A model generated the notes under the pieces. The model had not been told where the DNA came from. It did no database searches and saw only the letters and a program-made list of their open reading frames with translations. A DNA stretch of 64,000 nt, taken from contig CAVSBZ010000007.1 of the NCBI GenBank assembly GCA_963726315.1, positions 496,001-560,000 on the forward strand, read 5' to 3'. Of this stretch, positions 27,428 through 35,954 are shown one piece after another (within the stretch, counting starts at the first letter, position 1; the number at the start of each line of letters is the position of its first letter). This stretch comes from FEB-25 sp963726315 (GTDB lineage: Bacteria > Chloroflexota > Anaerolineae > Anaerolineales > UBA4823). A program made the position numbers and the translations under genes.

Positions 27428-27471
27428 GGTGTAGTATAAAATGATTATCGCCATATAGCGGTGGATAAAAT

Positions 27472-28416
27472 ATGGAATATAAAGATTACTATAAGATTAT
27501 TGGTGTTGAGCGCAGCGCCAGCAAAGACGAGATTAAGCGTGCCTATCGAAAGCTGGCATTAAAGACCCATCCAGATAAAAACCCTGGGAATGCCAAAGCC
27601 GAAGAACAGTTCAAGGAAATTAATGAAGCTTACCAGGTATTGAGTGACGCTGAAAAGCGAGCACGGTATGACCAGCTGGGTGAATCGTATTCCCAATGGC
27701 AACAGGGTGGAAAGGCTGGTGCACCTACCGGGAGCTTTAACTGGGAAGACTGGTTTACCCAGTCGCCATCTGGGAACGTGCGGGTTAATGTGGGCGGATT
27801 GGAAGATATTTTGGGTGGGGAATTTTCAGAATTCTTTCGCCGGATTTTTGGAGGTGCGCCAGATATGAGCAATTCCAACCCGGGTAGAAACACCTACCAG
27901 CGGATTCGAAGGGCGGTTGCTCCTTCATACCAGCAGGAAGTGACCATCAGCCTGACCGAGGTTTTTCATGGGACCAACCGGCAAATCGAGCTGGATGGAA
28001 AGCGCCTGGAAATTAAAATCCCACCGGGTGCAAAGACAGGCACGAAGGTGAGGTATCCTAATACCATCCCCACCGGTACCGCAGGCGAGAAAGGCGACCT
28101 ATATCTGGTGATAAAAGTAGCAGAAGATCCGCGCTTCCAGATAAAGGGGAATGACTTGCATACTGAGGTCACGATCGATCTGTATACGGCAGTACTAGGG
28201 GGCGAAGTTACTGTCCAGACATTATCGGGGAATGTCGTTTTAACCATCCCAGCAGGCATACAGCCTGGTCAAAGTATCCGTTTGGCAGGCCGAGGAATCC
28301 CGCGTCTAAAATCCCCAACCACGAAGGGGGATTTATTCGCTCATATAAAGGTAAAAATTCCACATGATTTAACTCCGCGACAAAAAGAGCTGTTCCAGGA
28401 ACTTAAGCATGGATAG
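27472..28416 (+). CDS. DnaJ/CbpA-type J-domain co-chaperone
   Basis: A 314-residue protein. The J-domain is at residues 1-70 with the HPD motif at 33-35 (ALKTHPDKNPG), followed by a G/S-rich linker with short Phe-rich parts (LGGEFSEFFRRIFGG), and two C-terminal substrate-binding domains (YQQEVTISLTEVFHG, then GGEVTVQTLSGNVVLTIPAG). The zinc-finger repeats of full DnaJ are absent, so it is of CbpA (type B) class. It stimulates DnaK ATPase and delivers clients. DnaK and GrpE are not in the window. The next gene, a baeRF protein, starts 42 bases downstream on the same strand. Confidence 0.92.
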   Translation: MEYKDYYKIIGVERSASKDEIKRAYRKLALKTHPDKNPGNAKAEEQFKEINEAYQVLSDAEKRARYDQLGESYSQWQQGGKAGAPTGSFNWEDWFTQSPSGNVRVNVGGLEDILGGEFSEFFRRIFGGAPDMSNSNPGRNTYQRIRRAVAPSYQQEVTISLTEVFHGTNRQIELDGKRLEIKIPPGAKTGTKVRYPNTIPTGTAGEKGDLYLVIKVAEDPRFQIKGNDLHTEVTIDLYTAVLGGEVTVQTLSGNVVLTIPAGIQPGQSIRLAGRGIPRLKSPTTKGDLFAHIKVKIPHDLTPRQKELFQELKHG

Positions 28417-28457
28417 GTTAACCTTCCCGTCTTATCAGCAAAAAGAGAGGAGCTTTA

Positions 28458-29558
28458 ATGTTATCTGAATCGAACCTGAAGGAATTACTTGCTTATCAAG
28501 CGGATCATCAGGTGCTTAGTTTGTACTTGAATACTGATCCAACAGAAGGTAGCTCAGACGTATATAAATCGAACCTAAGGAGTATGTTAAGGGATATCAA
28601 CTTACCAACCGATGTGCAGGCAGTGGAAAATTTTTTCAGCAGGGAGTTTGATCGGATTGGTCGCAGCATGGTGGTGTTTTCTTGTGCACCCGATGGTTTC
28701 TTCAGGGCTTACTCGCTTGCAATCTCGGTCCGTAATCAGGTGATCGTAAGTGACCTTCCATATGTAAAGCCATTAGCCAGCCTGTTTGATTATTATGGTG
28801 GTTATGGGGTTGTTTTGGTAGACAAGCAGGGTGCACGTTTATTTTCGTTTCACCTGGGCGAATTACAGGAGCAGGAAGGAATTTTAGGAGAAAGCGTTCG
28901 GCATACCAAGAGCGGCGGATCGTCAGCCAAGACAGGGATGCGCGGTGGCGTAACCGGTCAGACCAACTACGAAGACGAGCTTGCCGACCGGAATATCCGT
29001 GACGTGGCTGAGTTTGCATCTCACTTTTTTAGTGAGAATAACGTGCGCAGGATTTTAATCGGTGGCACCGATGAGAATATTGCCCAGCTTCGCAGCCAGC
29101 TGTCCAAAAGCTGGCAAAGCCTGATTGTGGGCACCTTTCCGATGAGTATGTCAGCCAGTAAAGAAGAAGTGCTACAGAAATCAATGCAATTAGGCAAAGA
29201 AGTGGAGTATCGTAAGGAAGAACAGCTATTAAATAAACTAGTCACGGGTGCTTCCAAGGAACGTGGCGGTGTGCTAAATTTGGATGAAACACTCGGAGCA
29301 GTTCATGACGGTCGGGTGCAGTCGCTGGTCATCCAGGAAGGATACAAGGAACCGGGATATCGCTGCCTCGGTTGTGGATTTATCACCGCAGTCGAGATGC
29401 CAGAATGCCAATATTGCGGGTCTGAATTTGTGCAAATACCGGATGCCGTCGAGATGGCAGTGCATATCGTGATGAAAGCCGGGGGTGAGGTAGAAGTATT
29501 ACAGCACGAGCATAAAGTAGAAAAATTCAAGAATATCGGTGCACTGCTGCGCTATTGA
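28458..29558 (+). CDS. baeRF family protein (eRF1/Pelota/Vms1-like) with C-terminal zinc ribbon
   Basis: A 366-residue protein. The N-terminal part (VLSLYLNTDPTEGSSDVYKSNLR) and middle domain (YGGYGVVLVDKQGARLFSFHLGELQEQ, then HFFSENNVRRILIGGTDENI) match the bacterial archaeo-eukaryotic release factor superfamily, probably family 10. The C-terminus has a zinc ribbon (CLGCGF and CQYCGS). The region corresponding to the GGQ loop is a Gly-rich stretch (SGGSSAKTGMRGGVTGQ) that contains GVTGQ but no exact GGQ. Family members are predicted to act at stalled ribosomes or as peptidyl-tRNA hydrolases. A strong GAGGAG lies 5 bases before the ATG. It follows the J-domain gene, suggesting a link to protein quality control. 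Confidence 0.75.
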   Translation: MLSESNLKELLAYQADHQVLSLYLNTDPTEGSSDVYKSNLRSMLRDINLPTDVQAVENFFSREFDRIGRSMVVFSCAPDGFFRAYSLAISVRNQVIVSDLPYVKPLASLFDYYGGYGVVLVDKQGARLFSFHLGELQEQEGILGESVRHTKSGGSSAKTGMRGGVTGQTNYEDELADRNIRDVAEFASHFFSENNVRRILIGGTDENIAQLRSQLSKSWQSLIVGTFPMSMSASKEEVLQKSMQLGKEVEYRKEEQLLNKLVTGASKERGGVLNLDETLGAVHDGRVQSLVIQEGYKEPGYRCLGCGFITAVEMPECQYCGSEFVQIPDAVEMAVHIVMKAGGEVEVLQHEHKVEKFKNIGALLRY

Positions 29559-29562
29559 GCGG

Positions 29563-30768
29563 ATGAACAGCGGGCATCACTCTCTATTGGAAGGCGTGCG
29601 AGTATTGGATCTCAGCCGTGTCTTGGCTGGACCGTACTGCACGATGATGTTAGGCGACCTGGGGGCAGATATCATCAAGGTTGAAGCCCCCGGGTTGGGC
29701 GATGATACCCGCCACTGGGGTCCGCCTTTTGCCCGTGGGGGTGAGTCAGCCTATTTTTTGTGTGTCAACCGTAATAAACGCAGCCTGACGCTCAACCTCA
29801 AATCAGAACAAGGGCTGCACATCCTCCGCCAGCTTATCCGTCAGAGTGATATTCTGGTGGAGAACTTCAGGGTGGATACGATGGAAAAATGGGGTCTGGG
29901 GTATGACACCCTTCAGGCGTTGCACCCTGGGTTGATCTACTGCTCTATCACTGGTTATGGGTATACCGGACCCTACCGGCAGTTAGCCGGGTATGATTTC
30001 ATCATCCAGGCTCAAGGAGGTTTGATGAGCATCACCGGACCGGAGGATGGTGAGCCTTATAAGGTGGGAGTGGCAATTGCCGATATAACCGCCGGGTTGT
30101 TTGCCTGCAACGCCATTCTGGCTGCCTTATTCGAGCATCAGCGCAGTGGAAATGGGCAGAGGATCGATATCTCACTTCTTGATTCTCAGCTTGCCTGGCT
30201 GGTAAATGTGGGTAGTAATTACCTGGTCTCTGGAGAAAAACCGGCACGTTATGGTAACGCCCACCCCAATATCGTCCCATACCAGACTTTTAAAGCCAGC
30301 GACGGTTATTTCGCACTGGGAATTGGCAATGATGGCCAATGGAGACAGTTTTGCGAACGTGCTGACCGCAAGGAATGGGCTGAAGATGCTCGTTTTTTGA
30401 CTAATGCAGACCGGGTTAGGAACCGTAGTGTCTTGATCCCCTTAATGGATGAACTTATTCGGCAATTTGAGATAACGCATTGGTTATCCATTTTGGGGGC
30501 GATCGGGGTTCCATGCGGTCCGATCAACACAATCGACAAGGTGATGGCTGACCCGCAAGTCAGTGCACGTCAGATGGTGGTCGAGGTCGAACATCCGACT
30601 GCCGGATCGATCAAAATGGTGGCATCTCCGATGAATATTCCTACTGCACCGGCTGTAGTCCGGTTACCGCCCCCCGTTCTGGGTGAGCATACCGCCCAGA
30701 TCTTGCATGATTTGCTGGGAATGGATGATAATTCCGTGAGTTTACTGCGCGAGAACCAGGTCATCTAG
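29563..30768 (+). CDS. CaiB/BaiF family CoA-transferase (class III)
   Basis: About 401 residues from ATG 29563 (MNSGHHSLLEGVRVLDLSRV). An upstream GTG at 29539 would overlap the baeRF gene and is less likely. Class III motifs: LSRVLAGPYCTMMLGDLGAD, KVEAPGLGDDTRHWGPP, NRNKRSLTLNLKSEQG and GYDFIIQAQGGLMSITG, with the catalytic Asp region in KVGVAIADITAG. It moves CoA between carboxylic acids, as in formyl-CoA or succinyl-CoA:acid CoA-transferases. The substrate cannot be deduced. The gene starts 4 bases after the baeRF stop and converges on the aspartase/fumarase gene. Confidence 0.9.
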   Translation: MNSGHHSLLEGVRVLDLSRVLAGPYCTMMLGDLGADIIKVEAPGLGDDTRHWGPPFARGGESAYFLCVNRNKRSLTLNLKSEQGLHILRQLIRQSDILVENFRVDTMEKWGLGYDTLQALHPGLIYCSITGYGYTGPYRQLAGYDFIIQAQGGLMSITGPEDGEPYKVGVAIADITAGLFACNAILAALFEHQRSGNGQRIDISLLDSQLAWLVNVGSNYLVSGEKPARYGNAHPNIVPYQTFKASDGYFALGIGNDGQWRQFCERADRKEWAEDARFLTNADRVRNRSVLIPLMDELIRQFEITHWLSILGAIGVPCGPINTIDKVMADPQVSARQMVVEVEHPTAGSIKMVASPMNIPTAPAVVRLPPPVLGEHTAQILHDLLGMDDNSVSLLRENQVI

Positions 30769-30791
30769 CCTGCCAATTATTTTCCTCAAGA

Positions 30792-32231
30792 TTAGTGCCC
30801 GACAATTCCACCGTAGGTCAGCTGCTTCAGGTCTTTCAGCGCCAGGTCTATCTCTTCCGTCGTAACCAGGCGGTTCTCATTAAGGTGGTGGAGCTTGCCT
30901 GTGGCAGCCATTTCGAGCGCTACCTCGCGGATGGTGATATTGCGCTTGAGGGCTTCCTTTACCAATAATGCACTGGCAGAATATCCGATGAGGGGATTAA
31001 GTGCTGTCGCTACGATGGCATTCCGCGCCAACCAACCTTCCGCCTTCATGCGGTTGGCTTGTAAGCCAAGCACACATTTCTGAGTGAAAGCGTTGATGGC
31101 ACCGATCATCACCTGCATCATTTCAAATAAATTGTGTGCAATGATTGGCATCATCACGTTTAGCTCGAGCTGACCTGCCTGCGATGCTAACGAGACGGTC
31201 AGGTCACACCCCTGGACGTGGAACATGGCCATATTTAGCATTTCAGCCATTACAGGGTTCACTTTACCGGGCATGATACTAGACCCAGGCTGCATGGCAG
31301 GCAGGACCAGCTCATCCAATCCAGTGGATGGGCCGGAAGCCAGCAGCCGGAAATCGTTAGCGATGCGGGTCAAGGTGATCGCCAGGGTGCGCATGGAGGC
31401 CGAGAAGCTAGCAGCATCGGCCATGGACTGCATCGATTCGAATAAGTTATCCGAGCTGGATAAGTTGAGACTGGTAAGCTCTGATAGACGCTTGACCATG
31501 CGGGTGTGGTATTCCGGATGGGCGTTCAAACCCGTTCCCGTCGCCGTGCCGCCAATCCCTAACCGGCGTAAACCGTCTGCAGCCAGGCGAATGCGCTCCG
31601 CATCCCGCTGGACGGCCGCGGCATAGGCACCGAATTCCTGCCCGAGGCGGACTGGGACGGCGTCCTGCAGGTGTGTTCGCCCTGATTTGATGATGTCATC
31701 AAATTCCGTTGCTTTTTGACTCAGGGTGCGTGAAAGCCCATCGGTGGCAGCCAGCAGCTCATTCAGGCGCCACAAGCAACCCAGGCGAATGGCAGTGGGG
31801 ATGGTGTCATTGGTCGACTGTGACATATTAACCTGGTCATTGGGGTTAACCAGGTATTGCCCCAACTTGCCGCCTAACAAAAGAGTGGCCCGGTTGGCAA
31901 TAACTTCATTCACATTCATGTTATGGCTGGTACCGGCGCCTGCCTGGAATGGGTCCACTACAAATTGGTCATACCAATTCCCATCGATGACTTCCTGGCA
32001 GGCGGCAATAATCGCATCCGCTTTTTGGATGTCTAGCAAGCTCAGGTCACGGTTGGTTTCGGCTGCTGCCCGTTTGATGATCGCCATCGACCAGATGAAT
32101 GCGCGCCAGGGTCGCAGACCAGATATATTAAAGTTGTTTACCGCGCGTTGAGTTTGAGCCCCATACAGGGCTTCGGCCGGTACATTGACATCCCCAAGTG
32201 TGTCATGTTCAATACGAAAAACATCATCCAT
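30792..32231 (-). CDS. Aspartate ammonia-lyase / class II fumarase family enzyme
   Basis: A 479-residue member of the fumarase/aspartase superfamily. The signature GSSIMPGKVNPVMAEM holds the catalytic Ser loop. Other conserved blocks are GAGTSHNMNVNEVIANRA, SQSTNDTIPTAIRLG and GRTHLQDAVPVRLGQEF. Features favouring aspartase are STND, DAVP, SGPSTGLDELVLPAMQ and AGQLELNVMMPII. Features favouring fumarase are YGAQTQRAVNNF and MPGKVNP. I lean to aspartase (aspartate to fumarate plus ammonia) but cannot exclude fumarate hydratase. It stands alone on the minus strand between a CoA-transferase and a CpaE-like gene. Confidence 0.85.
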   Translation of the reverse strand: MDDVFRIEHDTLGDVNVPAEALYGAQTQRAVNNFNISGLRPWRAFIWSMAIIKRAAAETNRDLSLLDIQKADAIIAACQEVIDGNWYDQFVVDPFQAGAGTSHNMNVNEVIANRATLLLGGKLGQYLVNPNDQVNMSQSTNDTIPTAIRLGCLWRLNELLAATDGLSRTLSQKATEFDDIIKSGRTHLQDAVPVRLGQEFGAYAAAVQRDAERIRLAADGLRRLGIGGTATGTGLNAHPEYHTRMVKRLSELTSLNLSSSDNLFESMQSMADAASFSASMRTLAITLTRIANDFRLLASGPSTGLDELVLPAMQPGSSIMPGKVNPVMAEMLNMAMFHVQGCDLTVSLASQAGQLELNVMMPIIAHNLFEMMQVMIGAINAFTQKCVLGLQANRMKAEGWLARNAIVATALNPLIGYSASALLVKEALKRNITIREVALEMAATGKLHHLNENRLVTTEEIDLALKDLKQLTYGGIVGH

Positions 32232-32281
32232 ATTGATACTCCCCGTAATTTATGGATGGATTGTACTACAGAGCAATTGCA

Positions 32282-33430
32282 TCAATGAGAAGGAATTCGC
32301 TCGTTGATCTGGCTCGCCAGGGTATTGAACTGCATGGCAATGATCCCATCCGGCTGAACGGTGATCAGCGGAACCGCACGTTCTGAAGCACGGTAAGCTT
32401 GCTCCACCACCGGTGGGAACCCCATCACCGCCGGGTATCCCAGGATCTGTTCCACCTGGCTGATATTCAGCACGATATCTGAACGGGTGCGGTTGACCAG
32501 CACCGTGCTCATCGTCTTGATACTTCCAAAGCCTTTCAAGTGAAGCTCGCTCGCCAGCAGCTTGGAGCGTTTGATTGGCACGGGCTGGGGCTCCACCACC
32601 ATGATCAGCTCATCGCATTTATTCAGGATGGCATTGAAACCTGGATGAAAGCTTGTGCCGATATCCAACACAACCAAAGAAGCCAGGTTGGTGAGATATC
32701 CAAGCACCGCTTCGAGCTGCGGAACGGCAGTCGCATATTCCACATTTTCGGTCTGATTGGAGGCTGACAGCACCTTGATCCCAAAGTTGGTCTGGATCAG
32801 CTCTTTGGAGACCGTTTCCATGTTGATGTCTTGCAGCTCCATCCCCAGCAGGTTGGATAGTCCGACCGGCTCGGTAAGGTTCAAGTCCAGCGCCCAAGAG
32901 CCCTGCCCAGGTTTCATCTCGGCAGCAACGACTTTGATATTGTATTTTTTGGCATAGGTGATTGCCAGGTTGAGTGCAATTGTTGAAACACCGGCACCCC
33001 CTGTGGCAGAGAGCACGCCCACCACGTAGCCATGGTCACCCGTTGATTCAGCCTTGGTTAGCTTTTGGGTCAGAAGGTTGCGGATATTCGCCTGCAGGTC
33101 GATCGGGTGTATGGGTTTGGTGAGGTACAGGTTCACCCCGGCATCGTATCCCGCCAGCTTATCCTCGATGGTGGTCTTTGCGGTAAACATGAGGATTGGC
33201 GTGGTAGCAGTCTTTGGATTCCGGCGCAGATTTCGGCTGACCTCATATCCGTCCATCCCAGGCATCATCACGTCGAGGATGATCAGGTCGGGATGCTCCA
33301 CCTGGACGCGTTCGAGGGCTTCCATACCCGAGGTAGCAGAAACCACCTGGTACCCCAGCCGGCTCAACATGATGTTGATAAACTTGACGGTATCAGGATC
33401 GTCATCGACGACCAGGATTTTATCTGCCAT
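32282..33430 (-). CDS. Receiver domain fused to CpaE/MinD-like ATPase domain
   Basis: A 382-residue protein. Residues 1-125 are an intact receiver (ILVVDDDPDTVKF, LIILDVMMPGMDGYEV, TKPIHP). Residues ~135-380 are a ParA/MinD-like domain of the CpaE type. Its P-loop reads SATGGAGVSTIALNLAITY, so both Lys residues of the KGGxGKT deviant Walker A are absent, as in many CpaE proteins. CpaE localises Flp/Tad pilus machinery. No Tad genes (cpaF, tadB/C) are in this window, so this may be an orphan localisation regulator. A GAGGAGAGG ribosome site precedes ATG 33430. Confidence 0.85.
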   Translation of the reverse strand: MADKILVVDDDPDTVKFINIMLSRLGYQVVSATSGMEALERVQVEHPDLIILDVMMPGMDGYEVSRNLRRNPKTATTPILMFTAKTTIEDKLAGYDAGVNLYLTKPIHPIDLQANIRNLLTQKLTKAESTGDHGYVVGVLSATGGAGVSTIALNLAITYAKKYNIKVVAAEMKPGQGSWALDLNLTEPVGLSNLLGMELQDINMETVSKELIQTNFGIKVLSASNQTENVEYATAVPQLEAVLGYLTNLASLVVLDIGTSFHPGFNAILNKCDELIMVVEPQPVPIKRSKLLASELHLKGFGSIKTMSTVLVNRTRSDIVLNISQVEQILGYPAVMGFPPVVEQAYRASERAVPLITVQPDGIIAMQFNTLASQINERIPSH

Positions 33431-33889
33431 GGTTTCCTCTCCTCAATTTGAATTCGCGTGTCTATTCAGTTTAGCACATTTTAATTTTTTGGGCAATTGT
33501 GAAGGGTCATTCAAGCAATAAAGACTGGAATTTAAACCTTACAAAATTGTAAACAGAATTGGTTAATCGCAATTATCCTTTCATACACTCAATTTTTTAG
33601 TTTAATGGAAAAAGACACCTGAGTATCGGGAGTGGTGTATCTGGTTGAGCTTCCTGATAATCCCGATCCTATAAATATTCCATCTTTGTGCTAATTGGCA
33701 CATAAATAGATAAATTGTCAATAAATCCAAATAATAGCAAATTATTAATGACGAATTAATTTGTAAAATAGGATTAGTGGATTTATTCACTATTGGATCA
33801 CTTTGGAGGCTACTTTTACTTGCTGCATGCACCTAAATTAATTCTATTGCACAACACAAAGTTGAAAATTATTCTGCTGAGGAGGACAC
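33431..33889. other. AT-rich divergent intergenic region
   Basis: 459 bases between the CpaE-like gene (minus) and the cytochrome gene (plus). It holds a candidate minus-strand promoter near its left end, a small hairpin TGTGC-TAATTG-GCACA (33687-33702), and an AT-rich inverted repeat CAAATTA/TAATTTG (33738-33744 and 33757-33763). A strong GAGGAGG ribosome site lies at 33879-33885 before the cytochrome ATG. No convincing gene is seen; a 76-codon minus-strand frame here has no ribosome site and a low-complexity translation. Confidence 0.6.
33468..33496 (-). promoter_or_regulatory. Candidate promoter of the receiver-CpaE gene
   Basis: On the minus strand TTGCCC (33496-33491), a 17-base spacer, and TAAACT (33473-33468), 37 bases before the ATG at 33430. 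Each box matches consensus in about four of six positions. Confidence 0.35.
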
Positions 33890-35311
33890 ATGAAAAGAAC
33901 ATACTGGGTAGCAATACCGATTCTTATCCTTGCCATCGCCGCGGGGGTTTTTGGCATCCGGACGAAGGCAGATAAATCTGCCGCGGATACACCAACCAGC
34001 TCACCAACCACCAGCCTGCCGGCCACCCAGCTGCCAACCTCCACTGCGTCATCAATGGCGATGCCATCCTCTCAAACGATCACTTCTACAGTTGTATCAA
34101 CCATGACCCAACCGACAAAATATATCGTGCTGGGTTGGAATAACCTTGGGATGCATTGTTATAACCCCGATTTTAGCAACCTGGCGATATTGCCTCCGTA
34201 CAATACGCTTGTCGCCCAGGTGATCAAAGTGGCCGAGCCTCCCCAGGTGATCACCTCAGGTGTGATCGTCGAATATAGCTTCCCTGATAATACCTATTCC
34301 GCGGGGATGCCGGGGCAGCCTGACAAGACCAATTTTTGGGATTTTGAGCAGGCACTTTATGGTGTGACCACCCCAGTCAATATTGGCTTGACTGGCAAGG
34401 GTCTGGCGGGCACCATGGACCTGGTTAAAGATGGTGCATATTTCATCGCTGAAGGTATCCCGCTCACAGATATACTGGATATGGATGCAGCGGCACAAAC
34501 GATTTATCCTTTCCAAAAGGCATTGATCACAGTGAAGGATGCCAATGATCCTTCGATGATCCTGGCACAACTCACCGTGGTTGCACCAGTCTCGACTGAG
34601 CTAAGCTGCCAGAATTGCCACGCCGATGATGCTGATGCCACCACGGGTTATCCGATCACACCGACCGGTAAGGTGGAGACCAACATCCTGGCAATCCATG
34701 ATTATCTGAATGTCATCAGTTACACAACCTACCTGGCTGATTTTCCCGACCTGATGGCGAAAACACCATTAATGGACCACCAGCCGGTGAACTGCGACTG
34801 GTGCCACGGCTCAAATGCAACCGGTTCCCCCGTGGTCGGCCAGATGAACAGCCTCTCCAATGCCATGCACGGGCATCATAATCCGACCAATGCGCCCGAC
34901 ATCACCCCGGATACTGATGGTTGCTACAATTGCCACCCCGGACCAACAACCCAGTGCCTGCGCGACACGATGTCTCAGAATTTCAGCTTAAATTGCACGA
35001 ACTGCCATGGGGATATAACCGTGGTCGCTCAAAACCCGAACCCGTGGTTGAATGAGCCCAAATGCAGTGATCCTGGCTGCCATGGGAGCGGTTATGATAC
35101 CACCCTGCCTTTGTACCGCCTATCCACCGGTCACGGAGGGATCTACTGCGAAGCCTGCCATGACAGCACGCATGCCATCTCGCCCAGCCGTGAAGCCAAT
35201 GACGGTCTTAAATTCCTGGCACTGCAGGGGCATACTGGCAGCCTCAGCAACTGCACCACCTGCCACGCCACTATGCCTGTTGACAGGTTTATTCATAGTC
35301 CGCAACCATAA
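33890..35311 (+). CDS. Secreted or membrane-anchored multihaem c-type cytochrome (7 haem sites)
   Basis: A 473-residue protein. It has an N-terminal membrane helix or uncleaved signal (YWVAIPILILAIAAGVFGI) and a Ser/Thr/Pro linker, then a conserved domain starting GWNNLGMHCYNPDFSNLAIL, seen in other multihaem cytochromes. The C-terminal half has six CxxCH motifs (CQNCH, CDWCH, CYNCH, CTNCH, CEACH, CTTCH) and one CSDPGCH (C-x4-CH), giving seven potential haems. Many further His residues could be distal ligands. It likely shuttles electrons outside the cytoplasmic membrane. No cytochrome maturation or reductase genes adjoin it. It is a single-gene unit closed by the terminator at 35328-35360. 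Confidence 0.9.
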   Translation: MKRTYWVAIPILILAIAAGVFGIRTKADKSAADTPTSSPTTSLPATQLPTSTASSMAMPSSQTITSTVVSTMTQPTKYIVLGWNNLGMHCYNPDFSNLAILPPYNTLVAQVIKVAEPPQVITSGVIVEYSFPDNTYSAGMPGQPDKTNFWDFEQALYGVTTPVNIGLTGKGLAGTMDLVKDGAYFIAEGIPLTDILDMDAAAQTIYPFQKALITVKDANDPSMILAQLTVVAPVSTELSCQNCHADDADATTGYPITPTGKVETNILAIHDYLNVISYTTYLADFPDLMAKTPLMDHQPVNCDWCHGSNATGSPVVGQMNSLSNAMHGHHNPTNAPDITPDTDGCYNCHPGPTTQCLRDTMSQNFSLNCTNCHGDITVVAQNPNPWLNEPKCSDPGCHGSGYDTTLPLYRLSTGHGGIYCEACHDSTHAISPSREANDGLKFLALQGHTGSLSNCTTCHATMPVDRFIHSPQP

Positions 35312-35327
35312 CGATATAACGTGCCTC

Positions 35328-35360
35328 GGTCAGGCAGCAAAATAGCTGCCTGACCTTTTT
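35328..35360 (+). terminator. Intrinsic terminator of the cytochrome gene
   Basis: A perfect 11-bp stem (GGTCAGGCAGC at 35328-35338, complement at 35345-35355) with a 6-base loop and TTTTT directly after. It starts 16 bases past the cytochrome stop codon and also separates it from the convergent minus-strand gene. Confidence 0.9.
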
Positions 35361-35366
35361 ATTAAT

Positions 35367-35837
35367 TTAATCGCCATCGAGCTCTTGAAAACGGGCAAAG
35401 GCAGCCTTCCTGATGACCGCCAGATCTTCCCATTCGATAGCCAGTTGTTTCAGGTCTATATCTTCACTAGAAATTGCCCCTAGATATTTCTTTATTACTG
35501 CTAATTCCCTCCCAGATATATCTGCAATCTCCTGGGTTATATTCATAATCTCTGCATCATGTCTGGTTAAAGAAGATATTCTTACCGCAGCTTTCACATT
35601 AAGCTCCGCAAGCGCCTGATCTGCAATTTGTTCCAGGGCTTCCGTCACGGGACTGCCATCTTGCTGGGAGGCGAAAACGGAATTGGAAAAATCAGAGATG
35701 GCGCGGTCATAATTTTCGTATGCGGTCGAAAAATCTATCAGCGCTTTACTGTCATGGTGGCCAAAATAATAGAAAAATAAAGCAATGCCCACTAATCCTA
35801 TCGAGGAAAGTATCAGCAATAGAATATATTTTTTCAT
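35367..35837 (-). CDS. Small membrane-anchored protein, unknown function
   Basis: I choose ATG 35837 (MKKYILLLILSSIGLVGIAL) over the TTG at 35852. About 156 residues: one N-terminal membrane helix, a short YYFGHHD segment, then a charged, mostly helical outer or periplasmic domain with heptad-like spacing (coiled-coil tendency). The gene is convergent with the cytochrome gene and stands alone. I do not recognise a family. Confidence 0.6.
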   Translation of the reverse strand: MKKYILLLILSSIGLVGIALFFYYFGHHDSKALIDFSTAYENYDRAISDFSNSVFASQQDGSPVTEALEQIADQALAELNVKAAVRISSLTRHDAEIMNITQEIADISGRELAVIKKYLGAISSEDIDLKQLAIEWEDLAVIRKAAFARFQELDGD

Positions 35838-35954
35838 TATCGATCTCGTCAATCTGATTCGATTGGAGGCGGTTGGTTTGAGTTATTCGGTTTGTTCAAG
35901 TACAGCGTTATACCGTCAAGGGCGAAGTTAGACACGCAGTTTTGAAATTATTCG

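Noticed and set aside
33602..33832. 76-codon minus-strand frame in the divergent AT-rich spacer
   Set aside because: No ribosome site, translation is low-complexity and Ile/Leu/Ser-rich, and it lies in a promoter-bearing gap.
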